From Trichosphaerium sp. ATCC 40318 (lineage: Eukaryota > Discosea > Flabellinia > Trichosidae): a stretch of DNA of 64,000 bases. How positions within the stretch are numbered: position 1 is the stretch's first letter; the number at the start of each line of letters is the position of its first letter. Shown in pieces: positions 26,651 through 39,300 of the stretch. The position numbers were made by a program, and so were the translations under genes. Where the stretch lies: contig JALMLS010000289.1 of the NCBI GenBank assembly GCA_038496445.1, positions 110,598 through 174,597 on the forward strand, written 5' to 3'. The notes under the pieces were generated by a model. That model saw only the letters and a program-made list of their open reading frames with translations, was not told the origin of the DNA and made no database searches.

Positions 26651-28627
26651 TCAAAATCTGGGAGTGGATTCGCTTTGTACTATTGCTTTATACTCAACAT
26701 CTGAGCTTGATCCCATGTTCTTTGATACGCCGTCATACTTTGCTGCTCTAAAAAAAAAGTCAAAAAAAGAAACGTGCCATTTGGCTTTTTGCACCTGTAC
26801 TTCTCCCTCTTTTTCGATATATACAATAGCAACATATCAGAAATAATTGTGGCAATACCTAATAGAGCAATACCAGCACCTATCAAGACAAGTAAGCTGG
26901 TTTTTGTTCAAAAAAAAAAAGTTTGAAGAAGATACCGAAAGCAACAGTCAGTTCAACAATATCAAAGCGGTGACCTTCACCTTCAAGAACGACAATAACA
27001 CGTGTTCCAAATACCTTATATAAGTCCCTACAAAGATAAGAAAACAAACAAAAATATAAATAAAACACGTGCCTGTACTGTACAAGGTTGCCAGCGCCGT
27101 CATCAACTTTGTATTTATTGACATACCTAAAATTAAAACCAACTGAACTCCTAGATGTCTATCTTCAATACAAAAACAAGAAAGCTTGAAATAACAAAGT
27201 AGTACTCACCCAGCGTTTGGATCATCAAGTCTGACAAAAGAAAACTCAGGAAGGCAATTATCCTTCCCTTTATCAAAATCACATGCCCAATCCAAGAAAA
27301 CGCCTATAACACATCCTTCTCCTTTAATACTGTCATATGTGAATCCCGCTTGTTCTAACATATCTTCTAATGAGAATATATTATATCCCACTTCTACTTT
27401 ATCTGCGTTATTCCTAAATAAGTTAATTACTTACAGACGTTCGCGTCGAAGAGCAGCCAAGTCCTGTAAAACTCTATTTTTTTTTTCAATCTAAATTCCA
27501 GGACGGCTCTCCTCGCCAAATTTTTTAAATGACATTTGTTGCTAGAAATTGTTGGACCATTCTTTTGTTCTGACAAACTCAGGAAAATAAAACTAGTTGA
27601 GTTTTGAACCAATTCTCAACGAAAAAAAAAGATGAAGAAATGGATCTATCGAACTTTCTTTTTACCTTTCTATGTCATAACTTGTATACTTCACAGTGCT
27701 CCGGAAAAACGTGGTGAAATGTTCAACTCCAACCAAGTAGTTCTCTACTTTAGCCGGCTTCTCTGGTTCAGCTTCTAGAGGGCACCATGCCATTAACTAC
27801 AAAAGGTTGTCAGAGTCTTTGAAACAAGAAAAAAAAGAGAGCGCACATTGCAGTATCCTGTTCCGTTTACAATGTTCAAGCACTGTCCAGGACTTGCTAC
27901 AATACCATTTGTTGTCTCTGCAAAAGGTTTACAGTCGGTATCACTAGCACAAATCTCATCCTTGTCATCTCCAGCGCACTCTCCACGTGTTTGACCTTGC
28001 CTGAGCCAAAAATTTGTAGCAATAAACACAGTATTAGCTTCCTTAGCCGGGTATACTGCAATGCGTAAGTAATTATGATTTACTACATATCGATAGACTC
28101 ACCAATATCCTGAGCGTCCCATACGGACATTCCTATGCAGTGTGAGTTGGTGACAAGGGGAAAAAAAGATCGTTACCGAAAGGTTCAATACTAGGATCCG
28201 TAATATTGATCCAAGCGTTTCCTTTGACTTTTAGCTGAGTGTGACCAATAATGGGACTAGATCCCTGGTATCCTTAAGAATATACTTTAGCTAATTCTAT
28301 CGCTGTATACAACAATATCACGTGATTTTACAATATTCTATTGAAAAGGAAAGTGCTTATTCTGAAAAGTGTTTTTGTTGCGCTACCTTTCTCCCAAATG
28401 ATAGTGAAACCGATTACATATCCAATGATCAATAACTGATAATAAATAAGCAAAATAAAATAAAAAGTCACGTGACGCTGGTGTACCTGTATAAGCCTAT
28501 GAATAAGGCCGCATTTTACATCCTCTATTGTTTTGTTTGTTTAATAGGAGAAGAGTGAAGCTGTGCGCGTACCGACTTCTATAACTTTAAAAGTCTGGTA
28601 GTAAAATAAAGGCTTTATGTACTGCAT
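26651..28627 (-). CDS. P2X-type ATP-gated ion channel
   Basis: Start 'MQYIKPLFYYQTFKVIEV' carries the conserved N-terminal Thr-x-Lys motif (YQTFK). TM1 is 'LLIIGYVIGFTIIWEK', then 'GYQGSS' and 'TQLKVKG' with the paired lysines that bind ATP in this family. The Cys-rich head is 'TNFWLRQGQTRGECAGDD..CASDTDC..PGQCLNIVNGTGYC'; then 'GCVIGVFLDWACDFD' and 'CLPEFSFVRLDD', 'YKVFGTRVIVVLEGEGHRFD', and TM2 'IGAGIALLGIATIISDMLLL'. It is followed at once by YISKK, a YxxxK signal. It ends 'KAIVQSESTPRF'. P2X channels are trimeric cation channels; in amoebae such as Dictyostelium they act on the contractile vacuole. The usual NFR motif is not evident. There are about ten introns. Confidence 0.9.
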
Positions 28628-28856
28628 TTCGTTTAGACCGTTTATTTCTTTCAAGCTCTTACTTAAAGCACTTAAGTATTGCTATATGTGTAGCACAATC
28701 AACAGTATGAGTCAGGGTGAAAATGTACAAATAGCTGGGTACAACAGAGGTTACTGTGATGAAAGGTTATCGCAGTGATGAGCAAGAAAGATGTTTTTTG
28801 TTTGTTTGATTTTATTGTTAATACTACAACGTCTTATTTCTTGTCTGATATAAATA

Positions 28857-30241
28857 CTAGTTCACTACTTTATACACACTCTTTTGGGACGTCTTCAATT
28901 TTAAATAATACCAACGAGGGACGAAGAAAAGCGTAAAGACAAGCCTACATAACAAGTCAATTTAATTTCTCCGAATAAGTAGTACCATGTGATGTTTGAA
29001 GCTGTTATTGCTGTGACATATGATCTATGCCATGAATTAAATATCTCACTAGGGTCTCCCCAGTACATTATAGGTGCATCAGTAACGCCTGTGATGTTAA
29101 ATTTGTCCACAACATTGTCGATTGCTAAATGTGCCGGGTTTAATTTATCTTTGTCAACGCGAACTCCTCATGGAATGTCAGTATCAGGACTTTCAAGTAT
29201 CAATAATAATTCTACTATACCCGATCTTATAGGTTGGTACCATCCTTTAAGACACTTGTTACCATGTTCTAGCTGATGCTGACAAGGTTTTGAGCCTGTA
29301 CGATGGTTATTGATGAAGATAGTAAATACTTTTTTTTGCAACAACGCTTACCAACTCTACAGAAAGCCCAAGCGCGAACGTTTGTTGAATTTGTGCCTTC
29401 GTTTATAATAGGCGATACACAGTAATACATATCTGATGTACCACTCACACCAGCGCTATAAACAACCTGAAAAAAAGTTACAAAACATTTGGTCTAAACT
29501 TCTTACTTTTTTTTCACCCATAACGGATGTGTTCACAAACGTTGTATTGTCAAAGTAAAATACGTTGAAGTGTTGTTCTCCAGGTATCTAATAGTTATAG
29601 TTATTACAGAAATGCTCATTGATAATATCACGTGCGTTATCAAGTGTAATATTGAAGCCTACAGGTTCTTTCGAATTTTGCAATAAATAATAGTAATGAG
29701 ACGATACACCGACACCAATACCAATAACACCTGCTCCAACCATGAAACCGATACCAGTAGACCATAGTGAATCCTTTGAAGCAAACCATCTACAAAATCG
29801 TCAGCCAAAAAAACCTGGAACACGTGTTTAAAGAGACACAATTCGAAAAATATGGTAAAGTTTCTTAAAAAACAAGAAATCTCTGCGCAAGTTTACAGGG
29901 TTAAAAAAGACGGACACTGCAAAGCTTAAGCCCATAACAAAAAGTACAGCTGCAAGAATCGTCAATGTAAGCCAAACTATGCCATGGCATCAGTACTACA
30001 AAGAAACAGCGATTTCCGTACTGAGTCCTCCCGATCCAACAAAAAAAAGCAAATTTATACCAAACGTGAGGCATAGCAGCTAATAGCATTAATTGGGCGG
30101 TTTGTGACTTTAATGTCAAAAAAGAAACGTCATATTACGTACGGCACCCTGAGCTGATAGATTGGAGTTCTGGTTACCTATCCACGCGTCACTAAACTCA
30201 TTGTATGTACATCGGGCTATGACACCGAATCTATCGCACAT
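28857..30241 (-). CDS. Multi-pass membrane glycoprotein, unknown family
   Basis: Reconstructed from 'MCDRFGVIARCTYNEFSDAW' through 'SQTAQLMLLAAMPHVW', a TM 'IVWLTLTILAAVLFVMGLSF', 'WFASKDSLWSTGIGFMVGAG' with a second TM (VIGIGVGV), then an extracellular-type region with several N-glycosylation sequons ('FVNTSVMG', 'GFNITLDN', 'DKFNITGV'), and a last TM 'ITWLVFTLFFVPRWYYLKLK' ending 'KSVYKVVN'. The final intron (GTACTACTT...GTAG) gives a clean phase join. I do not recognise the family. The N-terminus is tentative. It is tandem with the P2X gene, 229 bp upstream. Confidence 0.6.
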
Positions 30242-30639
30242 TAACAGAAGCAGGGAAGTTGGTAGATATTTTCGAAAAATGTCAATAAAAAAAGTCTTGT
30301 AATTGTCAAGGCAAACAATGTGATAGAACTAAATCAATAGGTAAAAATATAAATATTGCAACAAGACTATCTCATTCTTGTATCGTTAAAGTGAACCTGA
30401 ACCTCACTATCACTATTTTTTGTGATATCTTCGAAAAAGATTATTCACTTCGAGTTTTTTTTTAATAATCTTGTTGTGTTTTAACATGCACGTTTACAAA
30501 TCCTTGCAATATAATACTGTAGTTTTAGCAATGATATCAAATATCCTTACTCATTGTTATTCCACAAGTCCTAGTCTTATGTGAGTACTTAATGTTTCAA
30601 TAGCTAACAGTAAATGAGATAGTATTGTACCAGTCAAAT
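30242..30639. other. Spacer, no gene seen
   Basis: AT-rich. The only open stretch is about 32 codons on the plus strand from 30486 ('MHVYKSLQYNTVVLAMISN'), too short to support on its own. Confidence 0.4.
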
Positions 30640-31325
30640 ACATGTTCACGCTTCTTTTGTAACCATGCTTTACGCCATCCTGCTAGAATTAAAGGAGAGA
30701 ATTTTAATTCTTCTAATTCAACAGGCATTATACTCTCTCCTTTGATCTCAACACCTTCCTCAAATTCCATATAAGTCTTTGTCGTTATTTTTAGTTTGCC
30801 TTCTAGTATTCAACGTACTCGTACATTTAGTGGTTTTTTTAACAATACAATATTGAGCTGTACTTATTTGATTGCTTTCCAAAAAAATGTGTGAGTAGGT
30901 GCAGTCTTTACATCTGTGATTCTAGGATACATGATATCTAATGCTGTTGAAGGAGCATATGTTTGACAATATCAATATCAATGCCTCAAAATTATTGGTG
31001 GATTCTATGAACAACTAACATGTTGATCAAAATACTATTACTCTATGTATGAATAACTACAGGGATGCGTTTTCCACTTTCAATTTGCTCCAATTGAGCC
31101 GTTAGCACTGTGCTGCATGAGACAAAGTCCGTGGTACATCTACGATAAAGCCACTAGTACCTACTGGCTCGTAGCATGCTGTTTCGGTGAAGTCCAAAAA
31201 AAGTAAAATACTACCTTGTGGCAAAAAGCGTCTGGTGTTAAACGAACTTGCAATGGCACAACAAGAATTTGATTTAGCTTTGACTATTTGAGGGCTTAGT
31301 GTGTAAGTATGCTCAGTTTAATGTG
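30640..31325 (-). CDS. Uncertain minus-strand gene or decaying gene (fragments only)
   Basis: Several minus-strand pieces look like true exons. The one read from about 31310 down gives 'YTLSPQIVKAKSNSCCAIAS' and 'LLFLDFTETACYEPVGTSGF', and lacks an initiator Met. Next come 'STVLTAQLEQIESGKRIPVV' and 'TYAPSTALDIMYPRITDVKT' ending 'FFWKAIK' at a GTAC donor. The last is 'LEGKLKITTKTYMEFEEGVE' through 'PLILAGWRKAWLQKKREHVF', also ending at a GTAC donor. I could not join them into one clean frame with start and stop, so this may be a small unrecognised gene or a pseudogene. Borders are approximate. Confidence 0.4.
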
Positions 31326-31348
31326 ATCACTTTATACCGTTTAGAGTC

Positions 31349-31422
31349 ATGTGATTGCAGCAGTTGTTTTTGTTTAACTCTTGTGATGTGATTGCAGCAG
31401 TTGTTTTTGTTTAACTCTTGTG
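31349..31422. repeat. 37-bp perfect tandem duplication
   Basis: The 37-bp unit starting ATGTGATTGCAGCAGTTG occurs twice head to tail (31349-31385 and 31386-31422) with no mismatch seen. It lies between the METTL-type gene's stop and the uncertain minus-strand gene. Probably a recent local slippage duplication. Confidence 0.9.
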
Positions 31423-31478
31423 TTTCCATGGTGGTTTTATGTACAGGCTACAAACAAAGCAAGTGACCCCAGCTACTT

Positions 31479-32494
31479 CTACTGTTTTCGAAGTTTGTAC
31501 AAAAATATATCAGGATCGTTTTCTTGTGGCTGTTCCAGAACGCTACAAGCTACTTTCCATTTTCTACTATGTTCGTAAATGTCCAGACGGGAATCTAATA
31601 GAGTGAGATGGGCCTACAGAACTCAAAGTACCTGGATCCTCTGAAGACAACGAAAGAAGTGAACCGCTTGTTTTAAGCACTCTATAACTCTCTTTTAAAG
31701 CCTTATCTATCATGTCTTTAGGGAGATGCCTATCGACTATAACGTCAAAGAAAAGTACTTGTCTTGCAATTAGAAACAAGAAATCGAAAAAAAGATACAA
31801 ATAAGTGCATCTAATGTGCCCTTGTCAAGCACTACATCAAACATCTCATCACTGTATTCCAGTTTTGTAATATCCATTACCTCAAACTGTAGTTCGGGCA
31901 TCATTACGTGCTGTTTTCTCATTGCTAAACAAGTGTTATTTACTTTGTGATTGTTTGCACTCACTTTCTATTGCTTTATTACTAAAATCTATACTGGTCA
32001 CGTGTTTGTAACCTTTGTCATATAATTTTGATGCAAGGGTTGATGTACCACATCCAAGGTTTAGTATCTTGGATTCTGGCCTGATATGTCGAGATAAGAC
32101 ATCCAGGAGATCAGCGTTTACGTCTCTTAACCACTCATAGCTACAATGCAAGTTAAGACGCATGTCATCAGTTTAAACTGCTTTTTAAGCGTCGAAAGTC
32201 CAAATAATGACATTTTGGTATGAATTGCCATGCAACACTATTTTATCGCTGGTTTACGCATTACTATGGGTATAGTACGTACTTTGAGGTATTAATATCT
32301 TTGTAAAACTTGTCCCACTCGGATTTCTCTCCCCATCGTCTATTTTCAGCGCTTACCTCTCGACGACAATTGCGAGTACTTGTTCTTGGTGTGACATGAA
32401 TTGTACATCTAACCAATGTGCTCAGCATGATTTTTTGCCAAAAGTCACTTAACCTCATAAAAAAAGTTATCTCGGACGCGAAAGGTACAAGCAC
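31479..32494 (-). CDS. METTL13/EEF1AKMT4-type class I methyltransferase
   Basis: Conserved order for the family that methylates translation factor eEF1A: 'RRWGEKSEWDKFYKDI', 'YEWLRDVNADLLDVLSRH', SAM motif I 'ILNLGCGTSTLASKLYDKGY', 'VTSIDFSNKAIE', 'LQFEVMDITKLEYSDEMFD', 'VVLDKGTLDALI', 'KESYRVLKTSGSLLSLSSED'. A 37-nt intron (GTACTTTG...TTAG) joins in phase to 'DSRLDIYEHSRKWKVA', and it ends 'DIFLYKLRKQ'. The start is ambiguous: 32494 or the Met at 32428, either giving a basic N-terminal extension that might be a mitochondrial presequence. Substrate is inferred from family only. It is divergent from GMPPA (140 bp). Confidence 0.8.
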
Positions 32495-32634
32495 ATTATT
32501 TAGTTTGTATTGGTTACTATTATGTTGATAAACACGCTAATTTGTTTGTGTAACCTTTGAATCCCTCATAGTTATTTTTTACTCTATCCAAACGCTATTG
32601 TACATCTACTAACGAATATTCGTAGTAATTAAGG

Positions 32635-34434
32635 ATGTCTGAGACTCAAAAAGTAAATGTTGTCATAATCATTGGAGGACCCACAAGAGGCCGTCGTTTT
32701 CGCCCAATTTCACTAGATCTGCCTAAACCTCTATTTCCGTTGGCTGGTAAACCGATGGTACTACACCATATCGAAGCGTGCAAAAAGGAGCTAGGCGAGC
32801 GCCTTGGTAAAATATTTTTGCTTGGCAGCTATGAACCGGCCACTTTTGAAGTTTTCATCGCTGAATGCAAGAAACAGAGTCTCACCGTTGAGTACGTCGC
32901 TAACTAACACCTAAAATCGCGCTATTCAATCATCTCAATTTTTGCTGACTGTTGTAAGGTACTTACACGAAACTGAGCCAATGGGCACAGCAGGTGGTTT
33001 GTTTTACTTCAAAAGTCATCTCCTCCACGTACGCTCCTCCGTGTTTTTCCGTAAATTATTTATGTTAACTAGGGCTCCAAACTATTGTTCGTAATGCACA
33101 GTGACGTATGCTGCGGGTTTCCTTTGAAAGATATGTTGGAATTTCATGAAAAGCATAATAAAAAATGTACTATGGCAGGCACAGAGGTACAACGTCTGTT
33201 TTCGCTATTGAGAGCATAATCACAAGTTTTTGAGACATCGAGATTTTTTTTTTTTGATGTTTACTCGGTGTTGTTTAGGTGAGCAAGGATGAAGCACAGT
33301 ACTATGGACAACTCGTAAGAGGTAAGTATGCAACGGGAGCAATGGAACAGACCATTTTGTTGTTTCAAAGATTCCCAAGACACTAAATTTCTCGCGTAGA
33401 CCCTGAGACAAATTTGATGGAACATTACAAAGAAAAACCAGAAACATACATTTCTAACACCATCAACGCTGGAATTTACTGCTTTGATGAATCTGTACTC
33501 ATTAAGCCTATCAAGAGAACTCCTTCAAAGTCACAATTGTTCGATCCTAATGATTACTACCAGTGCGTAGTTTTTTTCGATACAAATGGTTACAGTTGAT
33601 GTTAACGTTGTGTAGAGAGCACGATAAAGGTGACAACTCGTATGATTTAAGCTTAGACTTTGATGTTATCCCACCTCTTGTTGCTCAAGACCAAGTTTAC
33701 GTCTTTATGTACAAAGATTTCTGGTGTGCTATTAAAAACGCTGGGTATGTTTTTTTTTATTGTAGACTACATAAGTGCTTACCGTTTTATGTCATTTAGA
33801 GTTGCTCTACAGAGTTCAAAATTGTATCTACAAAACTACGCTAAAACGAACCCAACCTTGCTTGCACGCGGTCCATGCACTATTCAAGGAAACGTAGTTA
33901 TACACGCAAGCGCTAAAATTCATCCTTCTGCCATGGTACGTACTAAGGATCACCAGAAACAAAGTGTGAGTAGCTATGTCCTTTTAACTTTTTTGTAGCT
34001 TGGTCCTAATGTTTCTATTGGTCCAAATGTTACTATTGGTCAAGGTGTACGCATTGTCGACGCTATTATTCTTGATGATGTGGTTATCAAGGTAAGAAAT
34101 GATTGTAATTATTAACTTTATTAAAAATGATTGTTTAGGATCGTGCTTGTGTCATGCATACTGTCGTTTGTGAAGAGTGTGTAGTAGGCCAATGGTGTCG
34201 TCTTGAGGGATTACCAACAACATCTTTCCATCCTTCATCTCTTAGTGAGTCTGGTGCTGATCGTCGTGAAGGCACAACAATTTTGGGTAAAGGTATGTTA
34301 ATAAATTCTTTTGTTTCAGTTTGTAACGATGAAATTCTAGGTGTAAGCGCTAAACCTGAGACGCTTGTGCGCAACTGTATTGTGATGCCTCATAAGTCTC
34401 TAAAGCATAATTATTTTAACGAGATTCTGCTTTA
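32635..34434 (+). CDS. GMPPA: GDP-mannose pyrophosphorylase alpha-type (GMPPA)
   Basis: The N-terminal nucleotidyltransferase domain begins 'VNVVIIIGGPTRGRRFRPIS', then 'LPKPLFPLAGKPMVLHHIEA', 'EPMGTAGGLFYFKS' and 'LLFVMHSDVCCGFPLKDMLE'. A C-terminal left-handed beta-helix shows hexapeptide repeats ('IHPSAM', 'LGPNVSIGPNVTIGQGVRIV', 'AIILDDVVIK', 'CVVGQWCRLEG'), and the end reads 'NYFNEILL'. The 'GGP' and 'RRFRP' form of the signature is that of the alpha regulatory paralogue rather than the catalytic beta subunit. In animals GMPPA senses GDP-mannose and restrains GMPPB; the same role here is inferred. About eight short introns, several with GTACGT donors (for example near 33041 and 33936). 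Confidence 0.92.
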
Positions 34435-34659
34435 AAATGAGTAATAAAAACAAAATTTACGGTTTTTCGCTGCCAAAGTTTCTTCGTAGTGACTACGTAC
34501 TAATCTAGAAAATTACTACTTTTGACTTTAGTTGTTAGCAATATTTACAATTGGTTATTGCAACGAAGACTAAAGTAATGATTAGCATTAGAAGCAGTTT
34601 TGTTTAAAAAGCAGTTGTTGAAAAAAGGAAACAAGCGTTTATATAGATCGTAGTGCGAA

Positions 34660-36259
34660 TGTATACTACTGGGTTTGATACGGAAGGTTCTCGTGGGCGT
34701 AAAAAGCAAATTACCCCAGAGAACTCTACTGGAAAGGTATGTGGTGCTTATGGTTATTTATGGCTATTTGCGAGGTAGTGGAGCTTTTTTAATTCACTTT
34801 CCTAACAAATAAAAGAGTTTGTGTTAGTTAACTTTCGGCGTATTACTGTTACTGATGACTGTCTCTAGTTGTTAACGCGGCGCATACGAAAAGCAACACT
34901 GAGGAATACTGGAAAACCACTTGGTGACCAATTAAAAACACAGATAAAGGGTCTTTCGCCACCCTCCAGTACGTATTGCTTTTCTTATGTAAAACTGAAA
35001 AAGATATTGTTAACCTTGTTTTAGCGGAAACAAGGTGCGTACTATCTAACTACGCGTATATTAGAGCATGCACGCAAGCTACACATGAAGAGTCTTAAAC
35101 TGTAGTTTTTTTTTCTCTGACAATACCATCTAGCGTTGTAAGTCCAAGTGGCTCGGAGTTTCTCACTACAGCTGATACTATAGAAACTATTGGATCAGGT
35201 TGGACCTCACCAATGTCAAACTCAACAACACATTCAAATACTGAGTCTATGCCACTACATATTACTTTTTGCCATGATGATGACTTACGTGTAAGCTCTC
35301 AGACCGTATTTGGAACCAATAACTTTTGGGATGTTTTAATTTAGTAACCCTGCTTCTTTCAGGATGAAAACGCTGCATTAAAGGAGACTATAAAGGAGTA
35401 CAAACGGAAATTGAAGGAAATGGACCGATATACAAGGTTGCTAGGGTCAGCATTAAATGACCGTGACAGCCGTCGTAAAAATGTCCAAAATGCTGTTATG
35501 CGTTTACAAATAACAAAGTTTCATTCGTTGGATGACACTAATTTATATGATACGCCAAACAGGTACCACATTCTAAGATTACTTAAGTTTGATACTGACG
35601 TGTCAGATGTTCATTTGAAGAGAGGCGTGCAGCTCTGTTCGATGAGAAATTAGCCAAACGAGAACAAATGGGAAGTAGGACTTTATCAAAGATAGATACT
35701 GCAAACAGGCAGCTTAGGTGTACGGCGAGTGTTTGGTAATGAGTTTGACATTTTTTCAGCGCATCAGCGACATAGTGGTGCTCTTAGTGATCGTAGTGCT
35801 AGTAGTAGCAATGAGCGGTTGCGTTCCGTAACATTAGATAATATTATACACAGCCCAAATGTACCACGTAAAGGACGTAAAGGACGAAAGGTACTTAATA
35901 AAATCCAGTTAAGTATGTCTTTACTTACACGTAACAAGGCACGCGGTTTATCAGATTTTGCAAGAACGAAGTCTGTATCACCACGTCGTCCTGGTAGAAA
36001 TAGTGCTCCTGATAGAGCTTTTAAACGTATGAGGAGTGGTTCAAAGACTCTTAGGAGTTTTAAAACATCTAGCAGTTTTAATTCAGATAGTTCTTCGTCA
36101 AGTGCTCAATCTCCTCGAAGCAAATATCAGCTTTCAACGGAAGACGTGCCTATTCTGAAGTCAGAAAATATAAAGTTTTTGAAAGGTGATAAAGTTCATC
36201 AGCACTTACATGGTGCAGATGTATACTGTCTTTTTTGTGATTATCGGCCGCGGCTGTAA
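34660..36259 (+). CDS. Coiled-coil protein with a basic Ser-rich C-terminus (unknown)
   Basis: Start 'MYTTGFDTEGSRGRKKQITP', then 'LTRRIRKATLRNTGKPLGDQ', a Ser/Thr-rich linker, and a coiled coil 'LRDENAALKETIKEYKRKLK' continuing into 'ALNDRDSRRKNVQNAVM'. An intron then leads to 'CSFEERRAALFDEKLAKREQ', and a GTGTACG intron to 'AHQRHSGALSDRSASSSNER'. The tail is basic and Ser-rich ('KGRKGRKVLNKIQLSMS', 'KSVSPRRPGRNSAPDRAF') and ends 'YCLFCDYRPRL'. No family was recognised. An N-terminal coiled coil plus basic tail is seen in chromosome-associated proteins, but that is only a shape resemblance. It is tandem with MSH5. Confidence 0.6.
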
Positions 36260-36365
36260 CGTAGTTACAAAAAACCCAATAAAAAAATACTGTACATTTC
36301 TTAACTTGTAGTTAAGATGGAAGCGAACAACTTAAGCACATTAGAATCTGAGATCTCCGCATCCA

Positions 36366-39300
36366 ATGGCTTTTCAAGTATCTAGTTCTCAAATTCCGTT
36401 AGATTTTGACGATATTGCTTCGCAGCCATCTGTCTCACAGCAGGTTGCCGCATCGCAATCATCTCAAGTTCTTGCTCCTCAGAGCGTAGATGGTGCAATA
36501 GAGTCAACGATTGTACAGGAGCCTTCCTCAGCAGACGTGCATACTACTGCGTTTGCGGAAATAGAATCGCTAGATGATGACTTTGTGTATGAACCAATGG
36601 ATCACAGCACAACGATAGGTACCGTGTTCAGTTAGACTGCAACTTATGTTCGCAGTTAGTAGCGTTTCTCCAGCTCCTGATCAAACTTCAGTAACAGCGA
36701 GTAGTCGTGTGTACACAAACTCACCGATAGGTACTCTCTACTCAAAGCCAAACCGCTCTTATTGTAATAGGTGTCGTGTTACAAGATGGAAGGGGGAACG
36801 GAATCAAGCGCCCTAGGTTAGATACTGGCAATATTTCTCTTGCTGGAGATGCATCAGTTGCACCTCAAGAACGCGTACGATGTTCTTTAAAGTGTAGTTG
36901 ACATATTCGTTTTAAGGTTTTCATGTCTGTTACAAAGCATCAAAACAAACTAGGCGTGGCTGTGTTTGACGAGCGTAGCTGCTGTCTACGCGTAGGTACT
37001 TTATTATTTTAACTTCAAACCGCGTTCTTATTCACCGAAGGATACACATGGGAGATTGATGTCCACGATTTTCCTACGCTCCAACAAAGTGCGCTAGTAA
37101 TTTGCATTGTAATGGCTTAAGTAGTGTATAGTTAAGTTTCAGTTACAACCTGACGTTATTATATCTCATGCTTCGGGAGGAGAAGAATACAAAAGAGCTT
37201 TGGAGGATACTGGTACGTCTGGAGCGTTACGGAACTTGTATTACTAATACTTGGCAATAGCTGAAAGCATAAAACAAATGCGTGTTGTTCGGTTAAAAAA
37301 CTCACTGTACAAGTACAATGCAGCACTACAGCAGCTTGCATCTATAAGGTTACCAGGAAACATGGCTCAAAATCAAAGCTTTAAGGAACAGTTGATATAC
37401 CTCGGAAGTGTAATAAACCTTGATGACCAAGAGCTGGTACTGTTTGCCTAGAAGAGGACAGCATATTTGTTTTTTTCTCTTTTTTTTTCTTTGTTCATCT
37501 TCTTGTTAGGTTCGTGCTACTGGTGCTTTAGTTGGTTTTCTTCTTCAAAATCGAATAGTAAATCAGCTTGAAGATCCGTCAATGCCATTTAGTGTAAACG
37601 ATCTAACGTGCCTATCTTTGTATGTTGTTTTGTAACAATCTTTCAAAATTGTTTATAAAATAACCTCTTAAGTGATGGCATGGCCGGAATGGATGCGAAC
37701 ACTTTTCGTGCTCTTAGAATATTCAAGACTGAGGACCATCCAAGTGTTCACGGAATAGGCACATCTAAGGAAGGTTTATCGTTATACGGTCTTCTAAACA
37801 AGGCCAAATCACCTGTTGGACGTAAAGCACTGCGGTACGCTATACCACTATTTCGTTGATAACAAACTTTAATAGAACATTGATGCTTCGGCCATTAACT
37901 GATCTACGAGAAATAAACAATCGTCTTGATGTACAGGTAGGGTAAATTTTTGTTATTGTTTTTTTCTTACTCTCACAAGGCGTTTTTACTTCGTACTGAA
38001 AATCTTGACTATGTCAATCACGTGTCAAATCAATTAAAACAATTTCGTGATCTTGGTAAAATCCTAGGCCGGTTTCGGTCTAGAGCAGCTACTGTAGCTG
38101 ATTGGCTCAATCTATACCAAGCACGTGATTCGCAATTTTTTTTTAATCTTACCTTTCATAAAGACTCTTCAAGCCGCTTTGAATATAAAAGATATGAGCC
38201 TTCGTCTAAACGTTGATCTGCCTTTATTCCACAAGGTGCTCAAAGTTAAGTTATTTATTTTTCTTAATTGCTTGTTAGGTTTTACAATGCTTCTCCGATG
38301 ACTTGCTATGCATTGTGGACTTACTTGCTAGAAATATTGATTTTAGAAACAGTAAAGAGCAGAAAACAGTTATCATTCTTCCAGGTGTTGATGATAGTTT
38401 GGATGAACTCAAGCGTTTATATTTAGGATTAGATGACTTTCTGGTATGTGGTCTTTACTAATATATCGTTACATACTGTTCAGTAGGGTACTATTGGAAG
38501 AGAGGAACTCAGTCGCGTATCCTTGAACGCTCTTAAAATAGTAAGAAGCGTTGTGTCTTTTATGTTTACTTTTCTACAGGTCTACTACCCTCAGTTGGGT
38601 TTCTTATGTGCTGTACCAGTACAAGGAGATCCAGAACTTCAGAAAAATCTACCAAACTTCGAATACCAAGCACGTTAAACAACTAGTTATTGTAAAGTGC
38701 TTACACTACGTTAAAGTTCCATACAGAATCCTTCTTGTATTTTAGGTCATCAACTACAACTCAACTTGATGACCAGTTTGGAGGTTCATATAATATGTTC
38801 GTTCTATTGAGGTTAACTAAACTGCAGATATTCACCATAGAATATTGGATATAGAAGCAAAGATAGAAGCAAGCATTATTTCACAAGTTCTTGAACAGGC
38901 TCCAAATATCCTTAAAGTAACACAAGTTGGTGGAGAACTAGAGTGGTAATTGCTACTAATTTAGACAATGTATTTAACTTGTTTAATCTGTAGCATGATA
39001 TCGCTGTCTTTGGCTGCAAAGGAGTATGAGTATAATCGGCCAACACTTACAGAAGATAACATTATTTACATTTCAAGCGGAAGACATCCGTGAGTGTTTC
39101 AGTAGTCTTTTATAGTGTACTAATACACTTAAATAAGGCTTCAAGAGCTTTGTGTTTCTAATGTTTTCATACCAAACGATACAGCTGTGGCACGAGACAG
39201 GTGATCAACTTTTTGTTTTTTCAAAATCTTAAGAGTTAACTTTTCATGTAGAGAGGGCTGTATGCAACTTGTAACTGGTGCAAACTTTTCAGGTACTGTA

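Noticed and set aside
31349-31422. Two-copy repeat as a possible CRISPR or satellite array
   Set aside because: Only two copies with no spacer between them; a simple tandem duplication.
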